Shown here: positions 18,765 to 29,872 of the stretch, piece after piece | How positions within the stretch are numbered: position 1 is the first letter of the stretch | Layout of the letters: every line of letters starts with the position of its first letter | Source: Yersinia proxima | Lineage (GTDB): Bacteria > Pseudomonadota > Gammaproteobacteria > Enterobacterales > Enterobacteriaceae | DNA length: 64,000 bases | NCBI RefSeq assembly: GCF_902170785.1 | Contig: NZ_CABHYG010000016.1 | Location: 62,001 to 126,000 of the forward strand | Reading direction: 5' to 3' | Notes under the pieces: generated by a model | The model's database searches: none | Seen by the model: the letters and a program-made list of their open reading frames with translations, nothing else | What the model was told of the DNA's origin: nothing | Program-made: the position numbers and the translations under genes

Positions 18765-18841
18765 CTCACTCTCGGGAGGCCGCAACGCATTGAATCATCA
18801 GTCATCAGGATGGCTTATCCATCCTTTTAAGGGAGTTTTTT

Positions 18842-19582
18842 ATGTCAATAGACTGGAACTGGGGCATTTTTCTGCAACCGGCCCCTTTCGGTAATACCAC
18901 CTATCTTGGCTGGATCTGGTCCGGCTTTCAGGTCACCGTCGCATTATCATTATGCGCCTGGGTTATCGCTTTCTTCGTCGGTTCTTTATTTGGGATTTTA
19001 AGAACAGTCCCCAACCGCATTTTATCCAGTATTGGGGCCTGTTACGTAGAGCTATTCCGTAATGTGCCGCTGATTGTGCAATTCTTTACCTGGTATTTGG
19101 TGGTCCCTGAATTATTGCCAGCCGATCTTGGCATGTGGTTCAAAAGCGAATTGGATCCGAATATACAGTTCTTCCTCTCATCAATGATGTGTCTTGGCTT
19201 ATTCACCGCCGCCCGTGTTTGTGAGCAGGTTCGAGCTGGGATCCAATCCCTACCTCGAGGCCAAAAAGCGGCCGGTCTGGCGATGGGATTAACCCTGCCA
19301 CAGACTTATCGCTATGTTTTATTACCTAATGCTTATCGGGTAATTATTCCCCCGATGACTTCAGAAATGCTTAACCTGGTTAAAAACTCAGCAATTGCTT
19401 CCACCATCGGGCTGGTAGATATGGCTGCGCAGGCGGGTAAATTGCTGGATTACTCAGCTCACGCCTATGAGTCATTCACCGCCATCACCCTTGGTTATGT
19501 ACTGATCAATGCCGTGATCATGCTGTTGATGCGAATAGTTGAAAAGAAAGTGCAGTTACCCGGCAATCTGGGGAGTAAATAA
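18842..19582 (+). CDS. gltJ: Glutamate/aspartate ABC transporter permease GltJ
   Basis: Inner-membrane subunit of the GltIJKL importer. It has 246 residues (E. coli 246). Several hydrophobic segments are seen ([32 protein letters not shown]). The family EAA-like loop reads [19 protein letters not shown], which docks on the ATPase. ATG 18842 follows AAGGGAG. Its stop overlaps the gltK start by one base (TAATG). Confidence 0.96.
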   Translation: MSIDWNWGIFLQPAPFGNTTYLGWIWSGFQVTVALSLCAWVIAFFVGSLFGILRTVPNRILSSIGACYVELFRNVPLIVQFFTWYLVVPELLPADLGMWFKSELDPNIQFFLSSMMCLGLFTAARVCEQVRAGIQSLPRGQKAAGLAMGLTLPQTYRYVLLPNAYRVIIPPMTSEMLNLVKNSAIASTIGLVDMAAQAGKLLDYSAHAYESFTAITLGYVLINAVIMLLMRIVEKKVQLPGNLGSK

Positions 19583-20256
19583 TGTACGAATTTGATTGGA
19601 GTTCCATCGCACCCAGCTTGCCATACTTGCTGCAAGGTTTGGCGGTTACCGCCAAAATAACCCTCATCGCCATTGTGTTCGGGATAGTGTGGGGCACAGT
19701 TCTGGCGGTGATGCGCCTGTCGCCGGTTAAAGCTATCAGCTGGTTCGCTACCGCCTATGTCAACGTGTTCCGCTCTATTCCGTTGGTCATGGTGCTGTTG
19801 TGGTTTTATCTGGTCGTGCCGAGCTTATTACAAAATGTGCTGGGCTTATCACCAAAAACTGATATTCGCTTAATCTCTGCCATGGTAGCCTTTTCATTAT
19901 TTGAAGCGGCTTATTACTCAGAAATTATCCGTGCCGGTATCCAAAGCATCTCTCGTGGGCAATCCTCTGCGGCCCTGGCATTGGGCATGACCCAAGGGCA
20001 GTCAATGAGATTGGTTATCCTGCCGCAGGCTTTCCGCGCCATGGTGCCATTACTGTTAACTCAAGGGATCGTGTTATTTCAGGATACATCATTGGTGTAT
20101 GTCCTTAGTCTGGCCGATTTCTTCCGCACCGCGACCACCATTGGTGAGCGGGACGGTACTCAGGTCGAAATGGTGCTGTTTGCCGGTTTGGTGTATTTCG
20201 TTATCAGTTTCTCCGCGTCGATGCTGGTCAACTATTTGAAGAAAAGGACTGTTTGA
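19582..20256 (+). CDS. gltK: Glutamate/aspartate ABC transporter permease GltK
   Basis: Second inner-membrane subunit of the importer; 224 residues, the E. coli length. Membrane segments include [21 protein letters not shown] and the C-terminal [20 protein letters not shown]. The ATPase-contact loop is [19 protein letters not shown]. It overlaps gltJ by one base and gltL by one base, so the three are translationally coupled. Confidence 0.96.
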   Translation: MYEFDWSSIAPSLPYLLQGLAVTAKITLIAIVFGIVWGTVLAVMRLSPVKAISWFATAYVNVFRSIPLVMVLLWFYLVVPSLLQNVLGLSPKTDIRLISAMVAFSLFEAAYYSEIIRAGIQSISRGQSSAALALGMTQGQSMRLVILPQAFRAMVPLLLTQGIVLFQDTSLVYVLSLADFFRTATTIGERDGTQVEMVLFAGLVYFVISFSASMLVNYLKKRTV

Positions 20257-20981
20257 TGATTTCCCTGAAAAATGTTTCTAAGTGGTACGGCCACTTTCAG
20301 GTGCTGGCTGACTGCACTACCGAAGTTAAAAAAGGTGAGGTCGTGGTGGTCTGCGGCCCTTCCGGCTCAGGCAAATCAACCTTAATTAAAACGGTTAATG
20401 GACTGGAACCTATCCAGAAAGGCAGCATTACAGTCAATGGTATTGGTGTGAATGATAAAGGCACCAATCTGGCGCAATTACGCTCTAAAGTCGGCATGGT
20501 ATTCCAGCATTTTGAATTATTCCCACACCTGTCTATTATTGAAAACCTGACACTGGCGCAAGTCAAAGTACTCAAACGCGACAAAGCGGAAGCACGTGAG
20601 AAAGGGCTTAAACTGTTAGAACGTGTCGGTCTTTCCACCCACGCGGATAAATTTCCCTCGCAGTTATCTGGCGGCCAGCAGCAGCGTGTCGCGATTGCCC
20701 GCGCGCTTTGTATGGACCCTATCGCTATGCTGTTTGACGAACCGACTTCGGCCCTTGACCCTGAAATGATCAACGAAGTGTTGGATGTTATGGTCAAACT
20801 GGCGCTGGAAGGCATGACCATGATGGTCGTCACCCACGAAATGGGCTTCGCTCGTAAAGTGGCTAATCGCGTTATTTTTATGGATGAAGGGAAAATCGTC
20901 GAAGACAGCAACAAAGATGATTTCTTTAATAATCCTAAATCTGATCGCGCTAAAGACTTCCTGGCGAAAATCCTGCATTAA
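20256..20981 (+). CDS. gltL: Glutamate/aspartate ABC transporter ATPase GltL
   Basis: Cytoplasmic ATPase of the importer. It has 241 residues from ATG 20256 ([16 protein letters not shown]), as in E. coli; the TTG one codon earlier is not needed. Walker A is GPSGSGKST, the signature is [15 protein letters not shown], Walker B is [12 protein letters not shown] and the switch His is in VVTHEMGFA. The coding region ends just before a perfect hairpin at 20987-21016. Confidence 0.97.
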   Translation: MISLKNVSKWYGHFQVLADCTTEVKKGEVVVVCGPSGSGKSTLIKTVNGLEPIQKGSITVNGIGVNDKGTNLAQLRSKVGMVFQHFELFPHLSIIENLTLAQVKVLKRDKAEAREKGLKLLERVGLSTHADKFPSQLSGGQQQRVAIARALCMDPIAMLFDEPTSALDPEMINEVLDVMVKLALEGMTMMVVTHEMGFARKVANRVIFMDEGKIVEDSNKDDFFNNPKSDRAKDFLAKILH

Positions 20982-20986
20982 TGACT

Positions 20987-21016
20987 ACACCTCCCCCACA
21001 TTAGTGGGGGAGGTGT
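20987..21016. terminator. Bidirectional hairpin between gltL and ybeL
   Basis: ACACCTCCCCCAC (20987-20999), loop ATTA, GTGGGGGAGGTGT (21004-21016). It is a perfect 13-bp stem shared by two convergent genes. No full T-run follows on either strand, but the stem is very stable. Confidence 0.75.
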
Positions 21017-21033
21017 ATATATACCACCCGCTA

Positions 21034-21516
21034 TCAAGGCTGGAATGGCCGGCGCGTAAACTGGTCATGACCGCATTTTGGGCAGACTGGCAGCACTTCA
21101 GGGGTATAGAAAGCTAAATGATAGTGGCATTTTTCACAGACCAGATTACCCAACCCAACTACCTCCCCACTGTGATAAACCCCATGATGACTGACATCTT
21201 TAAACACCTCACGCCACTCTAATTGTGTTTTGTCGGTGATATCAGCCAACTCTTGCCACAAACTTTCTTTGATAACACGCATAAATACGCTATCAGTGAA
21301 TTCATCCTTACTTTCTTCATAACTACGAGCAAACTCTTCAAGATCACGCCGCACCGCCTGAATGATTTGCTCAACTTCACTACGGGACAACTCTTCTACA
21401 GCATCCAACCGCTGTTCGGCGCTGTCCACCAGCTTATCGATATCACGTTCACCATTTTTCAAGCGTTCCGTCAGTGATGCCACCAACTCACGATAATATT
21501 GAGCTACCTTGTTCAT
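21034..21516 (-). CDS. ybeL: YbeL, zinc-ribbon-containing protein of unknown function
   Basis: 160 residues from ATG 21516 (MNKVAQYYRELVASL), equal to E. coli YbeL (DUF1451 family). The N-terminal two thirds are helical and charged, suggesting a coiled coil. The C-terminus has a zinc ribbon with CEKCHYH and CPKCGHDQF. A six-codon longer start at 21534 adds MDRGDC and is not conserved. The cellular role is not established. It converges with gltL. Confidence 0.93.
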   Translation of the reverse strand: MNKVAQYYRELVASLTERLKNGERDIDKLVDSAEQRLDAVEELSRSEVEQIIQAVRRDLEEFARSYEESKDEFTDSVFMRVIKESLWQELADITDKTQLEWREVFKDVSHHGVYHSGEVVGLGNLVCEKCHYHLAFYTPEVLPVCPKCGHDQFTRRPFQP

Positions 21517-21879
21517 ACAGTCTCCTCGATCCACGGTTGTGATAAAGCAAATTGTGATAACGCCAAAGTTGTGACAAAGAAAATAGGGTTTTTCATCTTC
21601 TTGAATTACCCGTCTTTGTTATCTGCTCATACTTTCTCTGATATTAAAGCTAACGTTAATTATTTTAGTCGTAAATGACTGAAGTCACGTCATCATCAGG
21701 TTGTTCCTGCTTTGCTTTGATGATTTCTGCCATTCATCGCGCAGAAAAAGCCTCCTGTAGGATGCAGAGTGTTGTTGCTGCAGCCGCTTATCAGCTATGC
21801 TATGCGGATCTCTCTTTATGATATGAAACAGATGATGCTACAGGCGTAGCTGTTTTTCACTATAGGACCACCGGCCGCC
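21517..21879. other. Divergent control region of ybeL and leuS
   Basis: No gene is seen. The region should carry the promoters of ybeL (minus) and leuS (plus). The leuS leader ends ATAGGACCACCGGCCGCC before the ATG, so its nearest purine-rich box (AGGA) is unusually far (about 12 bases) from the start. No riboswitch or T-box-like structure was recognised by eye. Confidence 0.45.
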
Positions 21880-24462
21880 ATGCAAGAGCAATACCGCCCA
21901 GAAGATATCGAAACGCAAGTACAGCTTCACTGGCAAGAGAAGCAAACTTTTAAAGTCACTGAAGATACCAGCAAAGAAAAATATTACTGCCTATCCATGC
22001 TGCCGTATCCGTCAGGACGCCTACATATGGGGCACGTTCGTAACTACACCATTGGTGATGTTATCTCCCGTTACCAGCGCATGCTGGGCAAAAACGTGCT
22101 ACAGCCTATCGGCTGGGATGCATTTGGTCTGCCAGCTGAAGGTGCTGCGGTAAAAAACAACACCGCTCCGGCCCCCTGGACTTACGACAACATCGAATAC
22201 ATGAAGAACCAGTTAAAGTTACTGGGCTTCGGCTACGATTGGGATCGCGAGATTACCACCTGTGACCCCGATTACTATCGTTGGGAACAGTGGTTCTTCA
22301 CCAAATTGTATGAAAAAGGCATGGTCTACAAAAAGACCTCTGCGGTTAACTGGTGTCCACACGATCTGACCGTTTTGGCTAACGAGCAGGTTATCGACGG
22401 CTGCTGCTGGCGTTGTGATACCAAAGTTGAACGTAAAGAAATCCCACAGTGGTTTATTAAAATTACTGATTACGCTGATCAATTGCTTAATGACCTGGAC
22501 ACGCTGGAAAGCTGGCCAGAACAAGTCAAGACGATGCAACGTAACTGGATTGGCCGCTCTGAAGGGGTTGATATCGTTTTCAACGTCGCGGATAGCGAAG
22601 AGAAGCTCTCCGTTTACACCACGCGCCCGGATACCTTTATGGGTGTGACTTACGTAGCTGTTGCTGCTGGTCACCCGCTGTCATTACAAGCCGCAGCGAC
22701 TAACTCTGCACTGGCTGATTTTGTCGCTGAATGTCGTAACACCAAGGTTGCCGAAGCTGAAATGGCCACCATGGAGAAAAAAGGCATGGCCACCGGCCTG
22801 TACGCCATCCATCCACTGACAGGTGAAAAATTACCTATCTGGGCGGCTAACTTTGTCTTGATGGATTACGGCACCGGTGCGGTAATGGCGGTTCCGGGCC
22901 ACGATGCCCGCGACTGGGAATTTGCGACTAAATATAATTTGCCAATCAAACCGGTTATTTTGGCCGCTGATGGCAGTGAGCCAGACTTGAGTCAGGAAGC
23001 CATGACCGAGAAAGGCATACTGTTCAACTCAGGTGAGTTTGATGGTCTGAATTATGAAGATGGCTTCAATGCTGTTGCCGACAAACTGGTCGCCCTCGGC
23101 GTGGGTCAGCGCAAAGTCAACTATCGCCTGCGTGATTGGGGTGTTTCCCGTCAGCGTTATTGGGGTGCGCCAATCCCGATGGTGACCCTGGAAGACGGCA
23201 CCGTCGTACCAACACCTGAAGATCAACTGCCGGTTATTCTGCCGGAAGATGTGGTGATGGATGGTATTACCAGCCCAATAAAGGCCGACCCTGAGTGGGC
23301 AAAGACTACGGTTAATGGCGTGCCGGGCCTGCGTGAGACCGATACCTTTGATACCTTTATGGAATCATCATGGTATTACGCGCGCTACACCTGCCCACAA
23401 TTTGATAAAGGCATGCTGGATCCAGCCGCCGCCAACTATTGGCTGCCGGTCGATCAATATGTCGGTGGTATCGAACATGCCATCATGCACCTGATGTATT
23501 TCCGTTTCTTCCACAAGTTACTGCGTGACGCAGGTTTAGTTGACTCCGATGAGCCAGCCAAGCGCCTGTTGTGTCAGGGGATGGTTCTGGCAGATGCTTT
23601 CTACTACACCGGTTCCAATGGTGAACGTATCTGGGTTTCACCGGTTGATGCCATTGTTGAACGTGATGATAAAGGTCGTATTGTTAAAGCGACTGATGCC
23701 GAAGGCCATGAACTGGTTTACGCTGGCATGAGCAAGATGTCGAAATCTAAAAATAACGGTATCGACCCGCAAGTCATGGTAGAAAAGTACGGTGCAGATA
23801 CCGTGCGCCTATTTATGATGTTTGCTTCACCGGCAGAAATGACGTTGGAATGGCAGGAATCAGGTGTTGAAGGGGCTAACCGCTTCCTGAAACGCGTGTG
23901 GCGTCTGGCCTATGATCACACTGCCAAAGGGCCAACAGCGCCACTGGATGTTGCCAGCCTGACGGAAGAGCAGAAATCCTTACGCCGCGACCTGCATAAA
24001 ACTATTGCCAAAGTCACTGATGACGTGGGCCGCCGTCAAACTTTCAATACTGCGATTGCTGCGGTGATGGAGTTGATGAACAAACTGGGTCGCGCACCTC
24101 AGGAAACTGAGCAAGACCGTGCTCTGCTGCAAGAAGCATTATTGGCAGTGGTTCGTATGCTTTATCCATTCACCCCTCACGTTTGCTTTAGCTTGTGGCA
24201 AGCTCTGGGTGGCGAGGGTGATATTGATACCGCACCATGGCCAATCGCTGATGAACAAGCGATGGTTGAAGACTCTAAATTAGTGGTCGTACAGGTTAAT
24301 GGTAAAGTGCGTGGCCGCATTACTGTGCCAGCCGATGCCACTGAACAGCAAGTGCGTGAACGTGCTGGTCAGGAACACTTGGTGGCTAAATACCTGGATG
24401 GGGTTACCGTACGTAAAGTCATCTATGTCCCTGGCAAACTGCTTAACCTGGTTGTAGGTTAA
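21880..24462 (+). CDS. leuS: Leucyl-tRNA synthetase
   Basis: Class Ia aminoacyl-tRNA synthetase that charges tRNA-Leu and edits mischarged products. It has 860 residues, the E. coli length. The HIGH-type motif is [12 protein letters not shown] (about residues 41-52). The CP1 editing domain holds [20 protein letters not shown] and the [12 protein letters not shown] site. KMSKS is in [11 protein letters not shown] near residue 619. A C-terminal tRNA-binding domain ends the protein ([15 protein letters not shown]). It is first in a leuS-lptE-holA-nadD unit; lptE begins 14 bases after its stop. Confidence 0.98.
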   Translation: MQEQYRPEDIETQVQLHWQEKQTFKVTEDTSKEKYYCLSMLPYPSGRLHMGHVRNYTIGDVISRYQRMLGKNVLQPIGWDAFGLPAEGAAVKNNTAPAPWTYDNIEYMKNQLKLLGFGYDWDREITTCDPDYYRWEQWFFTKLYEKGMVYKKTSAVNWCPHDLTVLANEQVIDGCCWRCDTKVERKEIPQWFIKITDYADQLLNDLDTLESWPEQVKTMQRNWIGRSEGVDIVFNVADSEEKLSVYTTRPDTFMGVTYVAVAAGHPLSLQAAATNSALADFVAECRNTKVAEAEMATMEKKGMATGLYAIHPLTGEKLPIWAANFVLMDYGTGAVMAVPGHDARDWEFATKYNLPIKPVILAADGSEPDLSQEAMTEKGILFNSGEFDGLNYEDGFNAVADKLVALGVGQRKVNYRLRDWGVSRQRYWGAPIPMVTLEDGTVVPTPEDQLPVILPEDVVMDGITSPIKADPEWAKTTVNGVPGLRETDTFDTFMESSWYYARYTCPQFDKGMLDPAAANYWLPVDQYVGGIEHAIMHLMYFRFFHKLLRDAGLVDSDEPAKRLLCQGMVLADAFYYTGSNGERIWVSPVDAIVERDDKGRIVKATDAEGHELVYAGMSKMSKSKNNGIDPQVMVEKYGADTVRLFMMFASPAEMTLEWQESGVEGANRFLKRVWRLAYDHTAKGPTAPLDVASLTEEQKSLRRDLHKTIAKVTDDVGRRQTFNTAIAAVMELMNKLGRAPQETEQDRALLQEALLAVVRMLYPFTPHVCFSLWQALGGEGDIDTAPWPIADEQAMVEDSKLVVVQVNGKVRGRITVPADATEQQVRERAGQEHLVAKYLDGVTVRKVIYVPGKLLNLVVG

Positions 24463-24476
24463 GACAAGGAGGAGTT

Positions 24477-25100
24477 GTGCGACATCGTATTCTGATGCTG
24501 TTGCTGGGGTTGGCGGTGCTGGTCACCGCTGGCTGTGGCTTTAATCTGCGCGGCACCACTCAAGTACCACCTGAGCTGCAAAAACTGTTGCTGGAAAGTA
24601 GCGATCCTTATGGCCCGTTAACCCGTGCGATACGCCAACAATTGCGTTTAAGTAACGTCACTATTGTTGATGATCCGATGCGCAAAGACTTGCCAACACT
24701 GCGGATTATTGGTTCATCCCAGAGTCAGGATACCGTGTCGATCTTCCGCAACGGTGTGACAGCCGAGTATCAGTTGGTATTACACGTTCAGGCGCAAGTA
24801 TTGATTCCAGGGCATGATATTTATCCAATTCGGGTGAATGTCTTCCGTACCTTCTTCGATAACCCGTTAACCGCACTGGCGAAAGAAGCTGAAGCCGAAG
24901 TGCTGCGCCAGGAAATGCGTGACCAGGCGGCGCAACAGTTAGTGCGTAAGTTGTTGGTGGTACATGCCGCGGAAATAAAGAACGCGCAGGAAAATGGCGA
25001 TGCACTCACTGGCAGTCAGACTGCCACCGGTGCTGCTAAAATGGCTGATGTTGAAGAAATTAATATTGGCAAACCTGCCGCCAGCGCCTCTGCCCAATGA
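24477..25100 (+). CDS. lptE: LPS-assembly lipoprotein LptE
   Basis: Outer-membrane lipoprotein that plugs the LptD barrel in lipopolysaccharide export. It has 207 residues (E. coli 193). The start is GTG 24477 after AAGGAGGAG. The signal sequence ends in the lipobox VTAGC, with the lipidated Cys near residue 21, followed by [11 protein letters not shown], which is typical of LptE. The last 40 residues ([18 protein letters not shown] and on) are a low-complexity extension. It overlaps holA by four bases. Confidence 0.95.
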   Translation: MRHRILMLLLGLAVLVTAGCGFNLRGTTQVPPELQKLLLESSDPYGPLTRAIRQQLRLSNVTIVDDPMRKDLPTLRIIGSSQSQDTVSIFRNGVTAEYQLVLHVQAQVLIPGHDIYPIRVNVFRTFFDNPLTALAKEAEAEVLRQEMRDQAAQQLVRKLLVVHAAEIKNAQENGDALTGSQTATGAAKMADVEEINIGKPAASASAQ

Positions 25101-26131
25101 TCCGAGTTTATCCTGAACAACTTGTCGCGCAGCTCCATGAGGGGCTGCGCGCTTGTTATCTGTTGTGTGGTAACGAACCCTTATTATTACAGGAAAGCCA
25201 GGACCATATTCGCCGTGTGGCAGCAACGCATGATTTCAGCGAGCATTTCAGTTTCACACTGGATGCTCACACTGAATGGGACAATATCTTTAGCCTTTGT
25301 CAGGCACTGAGTTTATTTGCCAGCCGCCAAATATTACAGTTGAGCTTCCCTGACAGCGGGTTAACCGCCCCGATGAATGAACAATTGGTCAAATTATCCG
25401 GCCTTTTGCACCCAGATATATTGCTGATATTACGCACCAATAAGTTGACTAAAGCGCAAGAAAACAGTGCATGGTTTAAAGCTCTCAGCCCAAATGCGGT
25501 GTTCGTCAGTTGTCAGACACCAGAACAGACGCAGCTCCCTCGTTGGGTAATCGCGCGCGCCAAAAGCCTGAATTTAGATATTGATGATGCCGCCGTTCAG
25601 CTACTTTGCTACTGCTATGAGGGCAACCTGCTGGCGTTATCACAGGCATTGGAACGCCTATCATTACTCTATCCGGACGGTAAATTAACACTTCCCAGAG
25701 TAGAGCAAGCTGTTAACGATGCCGCACACTTCACTCCTTACCACTGGCTTGATGCTTTGCTGGCGGGGAAAAGTAAACGTGCCTGGCATATCCTGCAACA
25801 ATTACAGCAGGAAGACAGTGAACCGGTTATTTTGCTACGCACACTTCAGCGCGAGTTATTGCAACTGCTAACACTAAAACGCCGGATGGAGCAGGTGCCA
25901 CTGCGAACATTATTCGATCAATTTAAAGTATGGCAAAATCGCCGCCCGATGATGACTCAAGCACTACAACGCCTTTCCATGCCACAACTGCAACAAGCCG
26001 TGCGTTTACTCACACAGATGGAAGTTCGCCTGAAGCAGGATTACGGTCAGTCAATCTGGCCGGAGTTAGAAACACTATCTATGCTGATGTGTGGAAAAAT
26101 TTTACCTGAGAGTTTTTTTGATGCCCAATAA
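25097..26131 (+). CDS. holA: DNA polymerase III delta subunit HolA
   Basis: Clamp-loader subunit that opens the beta sliding clamp. It has 344 residues (E. coli 343). Recognised by its start [30 protein letters not shown], the clamp-binding region [20 protein letters not shown] and the C-terminal collar region. There is no functional Walker A, as expected for delta. It starts in an ATGA overlap with lptE and its end overlaps nadD by 11 bases. Confidence 0.96.
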   Translation: MIRVYPEQLVAQLHEGLRACYLLCGNEPLLLQESQDHIRRVAATHDFSEHFSFTLDAHTEWDNIFSLCQALSLFASRQILQLSFPDSGLTAPMNEQLVKLSGLLHPDILLILRTNKLTKAQENSAWFKALSPNAVFVSCQTPEQTQLPRWVIARAKSLNLDIDDAAVQLLCYCYEGNLLALSQALERLSLLYPDGKLTLPRVEQAVNDAAHFTPYHWLDALLAGKSKRAWHILQQLQQEDSEPVILLRTLQRELLQLLTLKRRMEQVPLRTLFDQFKVWQNRRPMMTQALQRLSMPQLQQAVRLLTQMEVRLKQDYGQSIWPELETLSMLMCGKILPESFFDAQ

Positions 26132-26783
26132 ATCCCCGACTCGCAGCCTGTATGCCCTGTTCGGCGGTACTTTTGATCCCATTCATTATGGCCATTTAAA
26201 GCCTGTTGAAGCATTGGCTCAACAAGTGGGTTTGCAACACATTATTTTGCTACCTAATCATGTGCCACCTCATCGCCCTCAACCTGAGGCCAATGCACAG
26301 CAGCGGCTAAAAATGGTCGAACTGGCCGTGGCCGGCAACCCATTGTTCAGTGTTGATTCACGAGAGTTATTGCGTGATACCCCATCATTCACCATTGATA
26401 CCTTGGAATCACTTCGTAAAGAACGTGGTGCTGAACGCCCCTTAGCGTTTATTATTGGGCAAGATTCATTATTATCGCTGCATAAATGGCATCGCTGGCA
26501 GTCATTGTTAGATGTGTGTCATTTGTTAGTGTGCGCTCGCCCAGGCTATGCGCAAACACTGGAAACACCAGAGCTACAGCAATGGCTTGATGCTCATCGC
26601 GTTTTTGATCCACAGGCACTGAGCCTGCGCCCGCATGGTGCAATCTATCTGGCAGATACGCCTTTACTGAACATTTCTGCCACTGATATTCGCCATCGGC
26701 GTCATAACGGCGAGAGTTGCGATGACCTGCTGCCACGTGCGGTACAGCGATATATTGAGTTACAAGGTTTATATCGTGGCTGA
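26121..26783 (+). CDS. nadD: Nicotinate-mononucleotide adenylyltransferase NadD
   Basis: Makes deamido-NAD from NaMN and ATP in NAD synthesis. It has 220 residues from ATG 26121 (E. coli 213). The nucleotidyltransferase signature is [12 protein letters not shown] near residue 15, and the second motif [11 protein letters not shown] is near the C-terminus. The start overlaps the end of holA, so a longer in-frame start at 26091 is unlikely. In E. coli the cobC gene lies between nadD and rsfS; here an ERIC element occupies this space. Confidence 0.95.
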   Translation: MPNKSPTRSLYALFGGTFDPIHYGHLKPVEALAQQVGLQHIILLPNHVPPHRPQPEANAQQRLKMVELAVAGNPLFSVDSRELLRDTPSFTIDTLESLRKERGAERPLAFIIGQDSLLSLHKWHRWQSLLDVCHLLVCARPGYAQTLETPELQQWLDAHRVFDPQALSLRPHGAIYLADTPLLNISATDIRHRRHNGESCDDLLPRAVQRYIELQGLYRG

Positions 26784-26922
26784 GGGTTTATATCGCGATG
26801 CATTGACCCATGTTATACTCCGCCGCTAAATTTCAGGTATTCGCTGAAAAACCGTTACATTCTAACTGTTCATACCGATAACTGTTCGCGGGATCTCCTG
26901 CAAACAATACGGAAGAACGTTA

Positions 26923-27047
26923 ATACCCAAAGAACTTGACGTTGCAGGTAGGCAGCCAGCGCACGAATCCCGACGAGCTTACATGAGTAAGTGATTCGGG
27001 TGAGAAAGTGCAGCTAACACCCCGGCAACTTCAAGGACGAAGGGTAT
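26923..27047 (+). repeat. ERIC element in the nadD-rsfS spacer
   Basis: About 125 bases from ATACCCAAAGAACTTG to the complementary right end CAAGGACGAAGGGTAT. The core AATCCCGACGAGCTTACATG, AGTAAGTGATTCGGGTGA is very close to the ERIC consensus. It ends 27 bases before the rsfS start, so it forms part of the rsfS leader if the promoter lies upstream. Confidence 0.92.
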
Positions 27048-27074
27048 AGACAGAAATCACCCGAGGGGGAACCT

Positions 27075-27392
27075 TTGCAAGGTAAAGCGCTCCAAGAATT
27101 TGTCATCGACAAGCTCGATGATTTGAAAGGCCAGGACATCATCACTCTGGATGTTCAGGGTAAGTCCAGCATCACTGATTACATGATTATTTGTACCGGC
27201 ACCTCCACTCGCCACGTGATGGCACTGGCAGATAACCTGGTTCAGGAATCCCGTGCGGCAGGCATGATACCTTTGGGTATCGAAGGTCAGGGTGTCTCTG
27301 ACTGGGTCGTGGTCGATTTAGGCGAAGTGATTGTGCATGTGATGCAAGAAGAAAGTCGCCGTATGTATGAATTGGAAAAACTCTGGAGTTAA
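27075..27392 (+). CDS. rsfS: Ribosomal silencing factor RsfS
   Basis: Binds ribosomal protein L14 and blocks subunit joining under starvation. It has 105 residues, as in E. coli. It starts with TTG at 27075 behind GAGGGGG; E. coli also uses TTG here as I recall. Conserved segments are [19 protein letters not shown] and [19 protein letters not shown]. Three bases separate it from rlmH, which points to coupling. Confidence 0.95.
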   Translation: MQGKALQEFVIDKLDDLKGQDIITLDVQGKSSITDYMIICTGTSTRHVMALADNLVQESRAAGMIPLGIEGQGVSDWVVVDLGEVIVHVMQEESRRMYELEKLWS

Positions 27393-27395
27393 GCG

Positions 27396-27866
27396 GTGAA
27401 ACTGCAACTGGTAGCCGTCGGCACCAAAATGCCAGACTGGGTGCAGACAGGTTTTATCGATTACCTGCGCCGCTTTCCCAAAGATATGCCCTTCGAACTG
27501 GTAGAAATACCTGCAGGTAAACGGGGCAAAAATGCGGATATCAAACGCATTTTGGAAAAAGAAGGCGAGCTGATGCTGGCAGCGGTTGGCAAAAACAACC
27601 GCATTGTCACGCTGGATATCCCAGGCACTCCCTGGGAGACCCCGCAGTTAGCTCAGCAATTAGAACGCTGGAAGCAGGATGGCCGTGATGTCAGTCTGCT
27701 GATTGGCGGGCCTGAGGGGTTAGCTCCGGCCTGTAAAGCCGCCGCAGAGCAGAGCTGGTCGCTCTCTCCGTTGACGCTACCTCACCCTTTAGTGCGCGTT
27801 TTAGTGGCTGAAAGCCTCTATCGTGCCTGGAGTATTACGACCAACCACCCTTATCATCGGGAATAA
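27396..27866 (+). CDS. rlmH: 23S rRNA pseudouridine-1915 N3-methyltransferase RlmH
   Basis: SPOUT methyltransferase acting on helix 69 of 23S rRNA in the 70S ribosome. It has 156 residues (E. coli 155). The SAM-binding trefoil knot is seen in [17 protein letters not shown] and [18 protein letters not shown], and the C-terminus is NHPYHRE. It starts with GTG 27396, directly after rsfS. The gap of 74 bases to mrdA may hold a promoter, but none is obvious. Confidence 0.96.
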   Translation: MKLQLVAVGTKMPDWVQTGFIDYLRRFPKDMPFELVEIPAGKRGKNADIKRILEKEGELMLAAVGKNNRIVTLDIPGTPWETPQLAQQLERWKQDGRDVSLLIGGPEGLAPACKAAAEQSWSLSPLTLPHPLVRVLVAESLYRAWSITTNHPYHRE

Positions 27867-27940
27867 GCGGGCGATGAACCTGAGTAAAGTGATGGCTCTG
27901 AGTAAGACGCTGGTTTTGGGCAAAATGAAATAGCAGTGGG

Positions 27941-29836
27941 ATGAAAAAAGAACCTAATCCTTTTCGCGACTATTCGGCTGAGTCAGCCTTGTTTGTCCGC
28001 CGTGCCCTTGTGGCTTTCCTCGGTATCCTGCTGCTAAGCGGGATATTGGTCGCAAACATGTACAATTTGCAGATAGTCCGTTTTGAAGACTATCGCACCC
28101 GTTCCAATGAAAACCGCATTAAGCTGGTTCCTATCGCCCCTAGCCGCGGCATGATATTTGACCGTAACGGCACCCCGCTGGCAATGAACCGGACGATTTA
28201 TCAGTTAGAACTGATGCCGGAAAAAATTGAAGATCTCCCCGCGACCCTCAATGCACTACGCCCAATAGTGGATCTGACGGATGAGGATATCGCCAACTTT
28301 GAAAAAGAGCGTAAGCGCTCACGTCGTTTTACGTCTATTGCGGTTAAAACACCGCTTACCGAAGTGCAGGTCGCTCGTTTCGCGGTTAATCAATTCCGCT
28401 TCCCTGGCATTGAGGTCAAAGGCTACCAACGCCGCTTCTACCCTTATGGCTCAGCGCTGACCCACGTTATCGGTTATGTTTCCAAGATTAACGACAAAGA
28501 CGTTGAACGACTGGATAAAGAAGGCATTCTCGCGAACTATGCCGCCACCCACGATATCGGCAAGCTGGGTATTGAGCGCTATTATGAATCAGTATTACAC
28601 GGCAAAACCGGTTATGAAGAAGTTGAAGTCAATAACCGTGGCCGGGTGATCCGCCAATTACATGAGCAACCACCGCAAGCCGGTAAAGACATTTATCTGA
28701 CACTTGATTTGCACCTGCAAACCTATATTGAGCAATTGTTAAGTGGTAGCCGTGCGGCCGTGGTAGTCACTGATCCGCGCACCGGTGGCATATTGGCCTT
28801 GGTATCAAACCCAAGCTATGACCCGAACTTGTTTGTCGATGGTATCTCCAGTAAAGATTATCAAGGGTTATTGAACGACCCGAACCGCCCATTGATCAAC
28901 CGCGCCACTCAAGGGGTATATCCGCCCGCCTCGACAGTAAAACCCTATATTGCGGTTTCGGCTCTCAGCGCCGGTGTTATTACCAAAAACACCAGCCTGT
29001 TTGATCCTGGTTGGTGGCAATTGCCCGGTTCGGAAAAACGTTTTCGCGACTGGAAGAAATGGGGTCATGGCCGGTTAAATGTCACCAAAGCGTTGGAAGA
29101 GTCGGCCGACACCTTCTTCTATCAGGTGGCTTATGACATGGGGATTGACCGTTTATCCTCATGGATGAGCAAATTCGGTTACGGTGAATACACCGGTATC
29201 GACCTATCTGAAGAGCGGGCTGGCCTGATGCCAACCCGTGAATGGAAACAGAAGCGCCATAAAAAACCTTGGTATCAAGGGGATACTATCCCCGTAGGTA
29301 TCGGTCAGGGCTATTGGACTGCCACACCTATTCAGATGGCAAAAGCCCTGATGACCCTGATCAATGATGGTGCAGTTAAAACCCCTCATTTGCTGCAAAG
29401 CACTCGGATTGATGGCGTTTTAGTGCCTTATAAACAGGAAGACAATACTCAGATTGGTGATATTCATTCTGGCTACTGGGAAATTGCCAAAGATGGCATG
29501 TATGGTGTGGCCAACCGTCCGAACGGAACGGGTCGTAAGTTCTTTGAAGGCACGCCGTATAAGGCCGCAGCCAAATCGGGTACTGCGCAGGTGTATAGCT
29601 ATGAAACCTATAATGCCCACAAAGTGGCCGAACACTTACGTGACCACAAGTTAATGGTTGCGTTTGCCCCCTACGAGAATCCGACGGTATCTGTCGCTAT
29701 GATTTTAGAAAATGGCGGTGCCGGGCCTGCGGTGGGGACAATTACCCGTCAAATTCTCGACCATATCTTATTAGGCGATAACAACACTGAATTACCGGAT
29801 GCAGCTCCTCTGCCTCCGGGCGTTGAAGCAGACTAG
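27941..29836 (+). CDS. mrdA: Penicillin-binding protein 2 (elongasome transpeptidase)
   Basis: Peptidoglycan transpeptidase of the rod complex, working with RodA. It has 631 residues (E. coli 633). One N-terminal membrane anchor (residues 21-43) is followed by a pedestal domain (SRGMIFDRNGTPLAMNR) and the transpeptidase domain. The active-site motifs are PPASTVKPY (SxxK), EESADTFFY (SxN-type) and AAKSGTAQVY (KTG-type KSG). ATG 27941 is used. The 36-base gap to mrdB indicates a common operon. Confidence 0.97.
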   Translation: MKKEPNPFRDYSAESALFVRRALVAFLGILLLSGILVANMYNLQIVRFEDYRTRSNENRIKLVPIAPSRGMIFDRNGTPLAMNRTIYQLELMPEKIEDLPATLNALRPIVDLTDEDIANFEKERKRSRRFTSIAVKTPLTEVQVARFAVNQFRFPGIEVKGYQRRFYPYGSALTHVIGYVSKINDKDVERLDKEGILANYAATHDIGKLGIERYYESVLHGKTGYEEVEVNNRGRVIRQLHEQPPQAGKDIYLTLDLHLQTYIEQLLSGSRAAVVVTDPRTGGILALVSNPSYDPNLFVDGISSKDYQGLLNDPNRPLINRATQGVYPPASTVKPYIAVSALSAGVITKNTSLFDPGWWQLPGSEKRFRDWKKWGHGRLNVTKALEESADTFFYQVAYDMGIDRLSSWMSKFGYGEYTGIDLSEERAGLMPTREWKQKRHKKPWYQGDTIPVGIGQGYWTATPIQMAKALMTLINDGAVKTPHLLQSTRIDGVLVPYKQEDNTQIGDIHSGYWEIAKDGMYGVANRPNGTGRKFFEGTPYKAAAKSGTAQVYSYETYNAHKVAEHLRDHKLMVAFAPYENPTVSVAMILENGGAGPAVGTITRQILDHILLGDNNTELPDAAPLPPGVEAD

Positions 29837-29872
29837 CTAAAGCAGATTAGTTGCAGCGGATTAAGGTAACTC

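Noticed and set aside
20297-20978. Long minus-strand frames across gltL
   Set aside because: Antisense shadows of a gene with intact ABC ATPase motifs.
18598-27047. ERIC copies as a mobile insertion sequence or CRISPR repeats
   Set aside because: They carry no gene, are about 125 bases long, are far apart and match ERIC, a non-autonomous repeat.
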